Assembly (NCBI GenBank): GCA_964619555.1
Contig: CAZUDV010000011.1
Span: 62,001-126,000 of the forward strand
Direction: 5' to 3'
DNA: 64,000 nt
Source of the DNA: JAGOPY01 sp964619555
Lineage (GTDB): Bacteria > Bacteroidota > Bacteroidia > Bacteroidales > JAGOPY01
Part shown: in pieces, positions 56,044 through 63,261 of the stretch
How the letters are laid out: every line of letters begins with the position of its first letter
Numbering within the stretch: the first letter of the stretch is position 1
Made by a program: the position numbers and the translations under genes
Notes under the pieces: model-generated
The model's database searches: none
Seen by the model: only the letters and a program-made list of their open reading frames with translations
What the model was told of the DNA's origin: nothing

Positions 56044-56051
56044 TATCTTTG
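56044..56051 (+). promoter_or_regulatory. -7 box of ssrA
   Basis: TATCTTTG (TAnnTTTG) lies 62 bases before the mature 5' end of tmRNA. No convincing -33 element at 19-20 bases; a precursor leader of about 55 bases would be trimmed by RNase P. Confidence 0.5.
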
Positions 56052-56113
56052 CACGGTTTTTGTAACACTCAACACTACCAACCAAACACTAACGGTTAAA
56101 CACTCGTAGCCAA

Positions 56114-56507
56114 GGGGCTGACTGGTTTTGACAGCAGGTGAGTGGTTGTGTAAGCATGCCGAGCCTTTCAGATATGCTCGTAAATATCATCTGAGAACAA
56201 ACAACTGGCGAAAATAACTTCGCTCTTGCTGCCTAATCACGTATCGTGAGGTGGCTTAATCCCGGCTCAAGGAGTTGGGACAGGACGTTCTGCCGGCGGA
56301 GATGCCTGATTCCAACCGGATCACAGAGCGCTCGCAATTTCGGGCTGGTCATGGCGAGGCTCCGGCGCCGTGATGAGATAAAGGAGATACGGCAGGGCCT
56401 TGGGTGCCGTTTTCCGAACCCTGTCCGACAATCAATAAGCGGATAAGCATGTAGAAAGCACCTCTGCTATCTGTTTGGACGAGGGTTCGAGTCCCTCCAG
56501 CTCCACG
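56114..56507 (+). ncRNA. ssrA: Transfer-messenger RNA (tmRNA)
   Basis: Ribosome-rescue RNA that tags stalled proteins. The 5' end GGGGCTG (56114-56120) pairs with CAGCTCC (56500-56506), with one G-U pair, to form the tRNA-like acceptor stem; the T arm GGGTTCGAGTCCC (56485-56497) is intact. The tag reading frame ends GGC GAA AAT AAC TTC GCT CTT GCT GCC TAA (56207-56236), that is GENNFALAA. This matches the Bacteroidota tag type, with Phe where many have Tyr. The resume codon is GGC or slightly upstream. The discriminator A (56507) is followed by CGA, so the CCA end is not encoded. Length about 394 bases is normal. It forms the left border of the accessory region. Confidence 0.95.
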
Positions 56508-56519
56508 ATAAATTAAAAT

Positions 56520-56560
56520 ATAGAACTGTAAGACAAATAGTTACAGTTCTATATTTTTAT
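56520..56560. terminator. Terminator after ssrA
   Basis: ATAGAACTGTAA (56520-56531) and TTACAGTTCTAT (56541-56552) form a perfect 12-bp stem with a nine-base loop and a following T run. It lies 12 bases after the tmRNA and could also stop the leftward gene ending at 56626. Confidence 0.85.
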
Positions 56561-56562
56561 AG

Positions 56563-56646
56563 GGGTAACGTATCGGGTAACGATATCAAAAATTTTTCCA
56601 TTCAAGACCTATACTCGACCCTCATTCACTTCGGCAACGATATCAT
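56563..56646. repeat. Short direct repeats next to ssrA
   Basis: GGGTAACGTATC (56563-56574) is followed directly by GGGTAACGATATC (56575-56587), and a third related copy GGCAACGATATCA lies at 56633-56645 inside the end of the next gene. Tandem short repeats beside a tRNA-like target resemble integrase arm sites, but no integrase gene is visible to test this. Confidence 0.45.
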
Positions 56647-57060
56647 TATCACCGAAGTCACCTTATACGGCACCGGATTTATAATCTCCCCCGTCTCAGT
56701 ATCAGCCAAAGGCGCAGTTAAGTACTTCAGCAGTTCCTCTCGCTGTTTAAGCGATCTGTTGATTTGAGCCCAGGTATTATCTATGGAATAGTCATAAGAT
56801 CGCCTTTCTGCAAGCTGAACCCTGGCACCCATGTAATCGAAGCTCTTTCCGTACTTCTCAGCTTCTGTCAGAACATGTTCAGCAATGCCTTCCTTGATCT
56901 TCTTGATCAATTCCTCCATAGCTTTCAGGCAAAGATGGATGGAAAGAGGATTGTACAGTCCGGTATCAATCTCTCTAAGGGCTTTCTGGGCGAAGAAATC
57001 AATCTGGCTCCTGGTCAGATTGAACTGCGTGATATAACTTAGTGAATTATCCATTGCCAT
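56626..57060 (-). CDS. Phage-like hypothetical protein
   Basis: A 144-residue soluble protein, helical for most of its length (LTRSQIDFFAQKALREIDTG and IHLCLKAMEELIKKIKEGIAEH), with a proline-bearing C-terminal end. I do not recognise a family. It overlaps the upstream gene by 14 bases and both read toward ssrA. The shape and context (short, helical, next to a recombination-type gene) are those of small early genes in phages and integrative elements. Confidence 0.65.
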   Translation of the reverse strand: MAMDNSLSYITQFNLTRSQIDFFAQKALREIDTGLYNPLSIHLCLKAMEELIKKIKEGIAEHVLTEAEKYGKSFDYMGARVQLAERRSYDYSIDNTWAQINRSLKQREELLKYLTAPLADTETGEIINPVPYKVTSVIMISLPK

Positions 57061-57580
57061 TTCCTCCTCTGATCTTAAAAAGTTGTTCCCTCAGTTCTCT
57101 TCTCATCCTGAATGTTTTGAGGACCTTGTCGATGATGTCCTTTTCACCGGCACGAAACCGCTCAATGGTCTTTTCAAACTGTGCCTGAGTTAACCATTCG
57201 CGGTCATCATCAAAGGATGGCTTGGGCTGCTCTGGCGGCTCTTCATGCTGAGCCATTGCATTGGCAACCTCCTCGTATGAAGCCAGGCTGGTGTCGATCC
57301 CTATTCCCAGGAGCCCAAGTGCACGGCCAATAGCAGAGGTCTCGCAGTTTTCGACATAGCTGCTCTTGTTGATGAAGGTGGAGTTCTCCTTTTCCTCCCC
57401 GTGGCCTGTGGCCCGGAGCAGTCCGTTCTCGTCAAAGACACACGCCCGAAACCGGACCTTGCCTTGTGGCGAATCGATGATCTCGGTCCTAATGGACCAG
57501 GATGGATTGTTTTTCCAGAACTCTGTGAGACGTTCATGGACAGGGACGTAATCCTTTCCCTGGATGTTGATCTTTCTCAT
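57047..57580 (-). CDS. Phage/mobile-element protein, possible single-strand annealing type
   Basis: A 177-residue cytoplasmic protein. The core STFINKSSYVENCETSAIGR followed by ALGLLGIGID (about 67-96) is a motif I associate with conserved phage and conjugative-element proteins of the ERF/Rad52-like single-strand annealing group, but I cannot prove that. The N-terminal part (WSIRTEIIDSPQGKVRFRACVFDENG) reads as a beta-sheet. The tail is charged and ends GGNGNG. It is co-transcribed with the overlapping gene downstream. Confidence 0.55.
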   Translation of the reverse strand: MRKINIQGKDYVPVHERLTEFWKNNPSWSIRTEIIDSPQGKVRFRACVFDENGLLRATGHGEEKENSTFINKSSYVENCETSAIGRALGLLGIGIDTSLASYEEVANAMAQHEEPPEQPKPSFDDDREWLTQAQFEKTIERFRAGEKDIIDKVLKTFRMRRELREQLFKIRGGNGNG

Positions 57581-58049
57581 GATGTATTTGTATTAAAGGT
57601 TACCGAATTTTTTCACCGAACGATGAATGAATTTTAAGAAAATATAAAAAGGGCTTAATTAGTCCTTTGGAAATGTCTTTATTTAATGATATCAAGGTGC
57701 AATCTTAATGAGAACTATTGCAATTGTTTATTGCTTTCCAAAAATGGCACATTGAATGTAAGACCCTCAATGGAGTGGGAATAGAATTAGTTCCGCCTTC
57801 TTGTGAACTGTTTGGTGGAATTATAAAAGGCTTGTGAAATAGGACCTTACTTAGCTAATGGTGTAAAATCTACTTTAATATTAAATCTATTTTTATTGTT
57901 TTTATTTTACATCAAATTGATCTATATTTATGGCAAGATATAAAAATCATCATTGTTTGTATGAAAAGGTGATGTCTTAGCTGCATATAGCAGTATAAGG
58001 TCAGCGACCATTTTCAATCGCAACAAGCCATATTCAAAATACTTTTATC
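57581..58049. other. AT-rich gene-free stretch
   Basis: A 469-base stretch between the phage-like genes and the AT-rich gene at 58050. It holds no frame of interest and no clear hairpin with a T run. It presumably contains the divergent promoters of both neighbours; no TAnnTTTG box is well placed. Confidence 0.5.
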
Positions 58050-59022
58050 ATGAATAAAATTTCTCGAATTGATGAATTAATTAAAAATCAATATTCAAAT
58101 AGAGAATATAAAGAACTTAAAGCCTTAGCAAATTTATTTTCATATAATTTCATTTATAATCTCGAAAGGATACTTAATGAAAATTGTATTAACAACGATT
58201 CGTTTTCCGATAAATATAAAATACAAGAAGGGTGGATTGATAAAATACCTATGGCCGAGTTTCTAAATGTAGAATATGACATTAATAAAAATCAGATTCA
58301 TGGTAGAGTCGAGATTGGTGATTTCTTAATAGTATTCCATCATTATTTCAAAAATAAAAGGACAAATCAGCAAGACGTTTCGAGCAGAGCAGTAATTGTT
58401 CAGGCTAAGATTGCTAATATGGCCTATCCCAAAGTGCCTATTGTAAAAATAGCTAAAAATAAATTTTCTTCAACGAGTAAAGAGTTGAAGTTGCTAAGTG
58501 ATTGGCCAATATTTAATCTATATAAAACATCAAAATCGAATGAGGCTGTTCAAAAATCGTTAAAGATTATTCCATCATATAATAAGGCAAAATTTGCAGG
58601 ATATTATAATAAGACTTGGTACATAGGAAACCCAAAAGCATTAGAAATATGTTCTGTAACTTTAGGGAGCTTAATTGATGATATTATCCGAGGAAATGAG
58701 GGTGCATCCTTCCAAAATAATAATTTTCAAACTGATTGGGATAAACTCATCAATTCTATAATAGCAATATGCAAAGAATACGCTCTTCCTCCCTCTTTAT
58801 TTTCGAGACGCGGCAAGAGATTACTTCGATCTTCATTATTATATTCTTATGCCTTGCTGTTCTTATTTCCGCTATTCCAATTTAGACCACGATTCAGAGT
58901 TCTTATTATCAATAGATATACCGAAGAATGAATTAAAAGTCACAACCGTTACCAAAGAACTATTGGTTAAGTATAAGGTGTCCTTTGAATACAAATCTTT
59001 TCAAATCTTTTTATTTCCTTGA
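58050..59022 (+). pseudogene. AT-rich hypothetical gene with a frameshift
   Basis: The first frame runs 58050-58931 (293 residues). Its last 40 residues, after about 58790, turn into an arginine/leucine-rich stretch unlike the rest. In the +1 frame the same DNA reads on as LYFRDAARDYFDLHYYILMP and then a normal charged sequence, SNLDHDSEFLLSIDIPKNEL and onward, to a stop at 59020-59022. So a one-base insertion (or two-base loss) near 58790-58800, in CCTCCCTCTTTATTTT, has split a gene of about 324 residues. The protein is lysine- and asparagine-rich and soluble; I do not recognise it. Base composition is far more AT-rich than the backbone. A sequencing error cannot be excluded. Confidence 0.6.
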
Positions 59023-59126
59023 AATAGTGAATAAAGAATAATTGAACTGTAAGCTTCCCCGAACTTCGTCCATTTAAAATTAGAGTAAAAAATAAAAAGT
59101 CTAATTTTAAACCGATGATTTAAGCT

Positions 59127-59393
59127 ATGAAAAAGACAAGATTTACCGAGACACAGATTGTTGCCATTTTGAAGAAGCAGGAAGCTGGGATTAAAACCAG
59201 TGATCTATGCAGAGAATATGGCATCAGCGATGCTACATTTTACAACTGGAAGGCGAAGTATGGCGGACTTGAAGTGAAGGAAGTGAAAAGGCTCAGGGAG
59301 TTGGAGCAGGAAAACGCCAAGCTCAAAAAGATGTATGCAGAGATCAGCATGGAGAACTATGCGCTTAAAGACCTGATCGCAAAAAAGTTATAA
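59127..59393 (+). CDS. IS3-family transposase OrfA
   Basis: An 88-residue DNA-binding protein: helix-turn-helix (TETQIVAILKKQEAGIKTSD, CREYGISDATFYNWKAKYGG) and a C-terminal leucine-zipper-like helix. It ends over the slippery heptamer A AAA AAG (59381-59387), where -1 frameshifting fuses it to OrfB. Length matches the IS407 group. Confidence 0.92.
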   Translation: MKKTRFTETQIVAILKKQEAGIKTSDLCREYGISDATFYNWKAKYGGLEVKEVKRLRELEQENAKLKKMYAEISMENYALKDLIAKKL

Positions 59394-59416
59394 CGCCTGA
59401 TGAACAGCGTCAGGCG

Positions 59417-60211
59417 GTGGATTTCCTTGTAGAAGAGCACACGCTGAGCGTTCGTCAGGCTTGCCGGGCCGTTGACTATCCCCGAAGTACCTATGAGTAT
59501 CAATATCGGGCTAAAGACGATCAACCAGTCATTGAGGCATTATCACAAATGGTGGAGGCACATCCGGCCATTGGATTCTGGAAGTGTTACCACCGATTGA
59601 GAAAACAGGGCAACAGATGGAACCATAAGAAGGTTTACAGGATCTATACACAAATGCAATTAAACATCAGAAGGCGGGCTAAGAAAAGATTGCCGGCAAG
59701 GGCTAAACAAACCCTATTCAAGCCGGAAAGAATCAACCAGGTATGGTCGATCGATTATATGTGCGATAGCCTTTGGGATGGAAGAAAGTTCCGCCTGTTG
59801 AATATTATGGACGATTTTAACCGGGAGATCCTGGCTATTGAAGCCGATACCAGTCTTCCAGCGCTGCGAGTGATTAGGACTCTTGAAAACATCAAATTGA
59901 CCCGTGGATTACCCGCTATGATCCGGGTGGATAACGGACCCGAATTTATCTCAGATAAATTTGATTCCTGGTGTAAAGACAATAAAATCCAGCTGGTGTA
60001 TATCCAACCTGGAAAACCTACTCAGAATGCATTTGTAGAACGATTTAACGGCAGTATCCGTAAGGAACTACTCAATGCTTATATATTTAGAACCTTGGGT
60101 GAAGTGAGAAAAATGGCAGAGGAATGGAGGCAGGATTACAATCACTATAGACCTCATGATTCATTACAAAATATGACTCCGATGGAATTTTTACAGGAAA
60201 TGAAAACTTGA
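59417..60211 (+). CDS. IS3-family transposase OrfB (DDE integrase)
   Basis: A 264-residue catalytic subunit; made mainly as an OrfAB fusion through the -1 frameshift at 59381, with GTG at 59417 as a possible independent start. The DDE triad is visible: first Asp in WSIDYMCD, second in IRVDNGPEFIS and Glu in NAFVERFNGS. The rve-type integrase core and the N-terminal HTH_21-like region (TLSVRQACRAVDYPRSTYEY) are intact, so the element should be able to move. Confidence 0.93.
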   Translation: MDFLVEEHTLSVRQACRAVDYPRSTYEYQYRAKDDQPVIEALSQMVEAHPAIGFWKCYHRLRKQGNRWNHKKVYRIYTQMQLNIRRRAKKRLPARAKQTLFKPERINQVWSIDYMCDSLWDGRKFRLLNIMDDFNREILAIEADTSLPALRVIRTLENIKLTRGLPAMIRVDNGPEFISDKFDSWCKDNKIQLVYIQPGKPTQNAFVERFNGSIRKELLNAYIFRTLGEVRKMAEEWRQDYNHYRPHDSLQNMTPMEFLQEMKT

Positions 60212-60424
60212 AAATTCTAATTTTGAATGGACCGAAAAAGAGGGAAGCTTACAGAACCATCATGTACAATTTTAACGCTTCTTGACGATTTGAAATATTG
60301 GAAGATTGACAACTATTATGAGTCTAAGGAATATACATATAAGTTACGATGATTTGATAAGCAATTGATAAGATTATTGGTAATGATAGATATGAAAGAT
60401 ATTCTAAGACTCCCTTAAATATAA

Positions 60425-60895
60425 TTATAGCAACCCTTCATCCGCAAAACTATAATACCCTTCGGAAGAAATGATCAGATGATCCAGTACCGGCAGGTCA
60501 AGCATCAATCCGGCTTCCTTCAGCTTTCTGGTAAGCTGGATATCAGCTTCGCTTGGTGTGAGATTTCCGGATGGATGATTGTGAGCAATGATGATCGAGC
60601 TGGCATTTGATTTCAATGCGATCTGGTAGATCAACTTGGGGTCTGCAACCGTCCCGGATATTCCTCCCTGGCTGACCTTTGCCCAACCCAGAACACGGTT
60701 GGCCCGGTTCAGGCATAGGATCATGAACTCTTCGACATGATCGATCTTCGGGCTCCATATTCGACTAAGGACATCGTAAACATCCCTGGAACCGGCTACT
60801 TTCTCCATATCTGATATCCTTACTTTGTTACGGTAATGGATCTCAATCTCAGCCAGGTTGCTTGTAAATAGGTTGATGGATTCTTTAGCTTTCAT
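60425..60895 (-). CDS. RadC-like JAB-domain protein
   Basis: A 156-residue protein of the RadC/MPN(+) family. The metalloprotease-like motif is complete: HNHPSGNLTPSEAD (about 113-126), H-x-H-x7-S-x2-D. The N-terminal helix-hairpin-helix of full-length RadC is absent, as in the short RadC proteins of mobile elements and toxin-like loci. It starts within the stop of the DnaJ-domain gene (four-base overlap), so the pair is coupled. The cellular role of short RadC proteins is unsettled. Confidence 0.88.
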   Translation of the reverse strand: MKAKESINLFTSNLAEIEIHYRNKVRISDMEKVAGSRDVYDVLSRIWSPKIDHVEEFMILCLNRANRVLGWAKVSQGGISGTVADPKLIYQIALKSNASSIIIAHNHPSGNLTPSEADIQLTRKLKEAGLMLDLPVLDHLIISSEGYYSFADEGLL

Positions 60896-61377
60896 GGCCT
60901 GACCTCCTCTTCTTTCAGGGATTTGTCCTGCCGGCCTGGAATGATGTCGGAACCATACTTCAAACGGATATAATTCATGTCCTTGGGCTTGGTGTTGGCC
61001 GACTTATAGTCCTTTGGACGCCAGTACCACATTCCCTTCTTCGGGGCAAAGAAGAAGCCTATATGTTTAAGCTCCTCCTTGTAGGTCCTGGTATTGCCCG
61101 ATAGCCAGATCCAATTCCCGCAAACTTCGATGGTCAGGTCAAATCTGATGATCTGTTCGATGATCTCGGGGAATCTGCAATAGTCCTCCCTGGCTTCCTC
61201 CTTGGCATGGCTGAAACCAAAGTATGGATTCTTCATGATTTCCCTGTATTGCCGGTTGATTTCCTGCATTGTGGCAGTGTCACCCCCCCTATCAGGATGG
61301 TGTAGCATGGCCAGGCGTTTGTACTCACGTTTTACCGCATCCAAGGTGCGGCATTCACGAAAAAATTGTGTTGTCAT
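60892..61377 (-). CDS. DnaJ-domain protein of the accessory element
   Basis: A 161-residue protein with an N-terminal J domain (VKREYKRLAMLHHPDRGGDT, HPD motif intact near 27-29). A C-terminal part follows (FDLTIEVCGNWIWLSGNTRTYKEELK and PKKGMWYWRPKDYKSANTKP) that is unlike DnaJ substrate-binding domains and is seen in mobile-element DnaJ proteins of this phylum. It overlaps the RadC-like gene by four bases. It would recruit an Hsp70 to some element-encoded task; which one is unknown. Confidence 0.85.
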   Translation of the reverse strand: MTTQFFRECRTLDAVKREYKRLAMLHHPDRGGDTATMQEINRQYREIMKNPYFGFSHAKEEAREDYCRFPEIIEQIIRFDLTIEVCGNWIWLSGNTRTYKEELKHIGFFFAPKKGMWYWRPKDYKSANTKPKDMNYIRLKYGSDIIPGRQDKSLKEEEVRP

Positions 61378-61841
61378 ATTGAATAGGATTAAAGTTTATT
61401 GATTGATAAATGTCTTCGAACCGTGAACCTTTAGAGAATGGTGATCTGAGGATTGGGATCTGGAAAAAAAAGAGTCTTTGCTTTGTAAAAGAGATAGACT
61501 TGAGCAATAGGTTTTGTCCACTCATCTCATACTTATATAGAAAGAACTGCACATGGAAAGGAACCGATAACAGCTGTAAAAAGAGTGAAAGACACCCATG
61601 TGCCCTGGCTTTTTCTTATCGACCAGCGCACACCGTTCAAACCTGGCCTCATAAGAGCAGATTGCCAATAGATCAGCTTGATCTCAAAAACAGAGAAGAT
61701 GGCCTGATGCTGAATCAGTTTTTGAATGTTTAAGGCCAGGAATTGTCATTCTGTCCCGTTCCAAGACACAAAATGCAATAGATTCCAGGTCACAAAAAAA
61801 GGGGGCTATGCCCCCTCTTCGATCGTTTTCAATGCTCCTGA
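61378..61841. other. Gene-free stretch between accessory genes
   Basis: No gene I would defend. A rightward frame at 61410-61733 is cysteine-rich and without structure-like pattern, and I reject it. The right end carries the terminator at 61794-61816. Confidence 0.5.
61794..61816 (-). terminator. Terminator of the 61842 gene
   Basis: AGGGGGC (61800-61806) pairs with GCCCCCT (61810-61816) around a three-base loop, followed leftward by a run of seven U. It begins 26 bases beyond the stop codon of the hypothetical gene. Confidence 0.85.
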
Positions 61842-62303
61842 TCAAGCGTTCACGGCCAGATAACGGCCATTGCACGTAAATTCGATAGACTTGTCGATCG
61901 CAATGTCGCCGTTAAACTCAGTGAAAACCTGGAATCCGGTTCCGGCCTTATCGAGCCGTTCCTGCTCCATTTGCAGGTTGCCCTGGAACGAGTCGAGCCA
62001 CATCAGGAAGCGTTCCCCGCCTAAGGCCAAATTGACCATTTCCCGGCCCGGATTGGCGTTGGTTCTCGACATGACCACTGCAGGTTTACCGGACTGATCG
62101 ACAGCGAACGTCAGGGCTGTGGGTACTTCGACCACTGGCAACCGGAATCCGTGTTCCTTGCGTGGCTCGCGTTTTGGCAAAACCCATACCTGTTCACTTG
62201 ATAGTGCGGTTGGCACCAACGCTTGCAACTGGGCCAGCGTCATCGACTCATCGAAAGCAACTCCCTTTTGCAGAAGCAATTCTTTCGTTTGTGCTTTGTT
62301 CAT
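61842..62303 (-). CDS. Hypothetical accessory protein
   Basis: A 153-residue soluble protein. The N-terminal MNKAQTKELLLQKGVAFDES with LAQLQALVPT looks like a SAP/LEM-type short helical motif that often binds DNA; the rest is mixed alpha/beta. It has its own terminator. I do not recognise a family. Its GC content is nearer to the chromosome than that of its AT-rich neighbours. Confidence 0.65.
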   Translation of the reverse strand: MNKAQTKELLLQKGVAFDESMTLAQLQALVPTALSSEQVWVLPKREPRKEHGFRLPVVEVPTALTFAVDQSGKPAVVMSRTNANPGREMVNLALGGERFLMWLDSFQGNLQMEQERLDKAGTGFQVFTEFNGDIAIDKSIEFTCNGRYLAVNA

Positions 62304-62361
62304 TTTTGTATGTTTTTAGTTAGTAATGAATTAGAATTACTTTTCAGTAATTTAAGCACAC

Positions 62362-62482
62362 GGGGTGTTGGTGGTGGTAGGTGGGGAGGGGAGCGTTCAC
62401 CACAAATTAATCGATGACAAAGAGGGGGGAGGGGACCTAAGGGAGAGGGGGATAAAGGGGGTGTGGGATAAGGAGGGATGGG
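62362..62482 (+). other. G-rich tracts with quadruplex potential
   Basis: Two G-rich tracts: GGGGTGTTGGTGGTGG onward to 62392 and a second series of GGGG/GGG runs from about 62424 to 62482. Each contains at least four closely spaced G runs on the plus strand. Quadruplex formation is possible but not demonstrated. Confidence 0.5.
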
Positions 62483-62496
62483 AAGAGATGATCTTT

Positions 62497-62582
62497 GTAT
62501 CCTTCGGATACAGGTCCCGTTACGAGAACAGTACCAGTACCAGTACTTAGAACTAAAGCTCCTAAGGCATCCTTCGGATGCC
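62497..62582. repeat. Two hairpins sharing the core ATCCTTCGGAT
   Basis: GTATCCTTCGGATAC (62497-62511) and GGCATCCTTCGGATGCC (62566-62582) are perfect hairpins with the same 11-base core and compensating outer stem bases. Between them lies a triple AGTACC-like run (62529-62546). Confidence 0.65.
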
Positions 62583-63261
62583 CTCTGTACTAACTATTGG
62601 CCCCAGATCTTTTTCTTTTTCAGGGATCGTTAAGGGCGCTTTTTCTTTTTTGCATGAGTTCGGTTCGGCGACGATCGGCCGCAGTTGGTCAAAATTGCTG
62701 AACCCTTCCGCCGTAAATCGACGATCGGGATGTGAAATGATGCAATACTCATCCTGTGGGCAGGAATGCTTATTTTGAGGAAAGGGTTTGGTCAGAACTA
62801 TGATGTAAGTTATAAAGCGATTGTAAAATTGGATTTGTTTTGAATCGACAGTGCAATTCAGAGTTGGATCACGGACCTCTTGTATGTCCCGTTCAGATAA
62901 GATAGTTCGGATTATTGCCACAATCGGTCAGTTCATTTGGCATGAGCTTGATCCGTTCCCTGAGCGACATTATGACCTTCCATTGGGGCTAATTAGTTCC
63001 TGGAAGAGCCATCATTGTTCTGCGAACGAGGAGATTCCCGTAACGGACCAAGGGAGCCGGTCCACTGCAAATGAGTTCGGCAAATATTTCTTAATTGGTT
63101 GAAGAATTTGGTTTTAGCATGAATTGAAAATACAAAATTAGAGATAGCTGGAAAGAGTAGGGATAATGAGTCTCCCTTGGACTACTTGCATCTTAATAAT
63201 TAACTTAAATTTATAAAAATTTTCCCTAAAAGGAAGTGGAAATAAAACTTGACCTATCAGC

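Larger units (their letters stand above)
59048..60253 (+). mobile_element. IS3-family insertion sequence (IS407-like group)
   Basis: A complete 1,206-bp element. Terminal inverted repeats begin TGTAAGCTTCCC (59048-59059) and end GGGAAGCTTACA (60242-60253), with weaker matching over about 37 bp. It is flanked by a 4-bp target duplication GAAC (59044-59047 and 60254-60257), the duplication size of the IS407 group. Two transposase frames are joined by a -1 frameshift site. The intact duplication suggests the insertion is fairly recent. Confidence 0.9.
62304..63261. other. Long gene-free region of the accessory element
   Basis: A 958-base stretch with no supported gene. The leftward frame at 62562-62921 has no family-like pattern. 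The left half is strongly purine-rich with G runs (62362-62482) and two related hairpins (62497-62511 and 62566-62582). The right half is AT-rich and leads to the gene at 63262. Confidence 0.55.

Noticed and set aside
56563..56646. CRISPR-like array
   Set aside because: Only two to three imperfect 12-13 base repeats without regular spacers and no cas genes.
61410..61733. 107-residue rightward frame between accessory genes
   Set aside because: Composition is random-like with scattered cysteines and tryptophans; no neighbour in the same direction.
62562..62921. 119-residue leftward frame in the gene-free region
   Set aside because: No start signal, no family-like pattern, and it includes one of the hairpins at its end.
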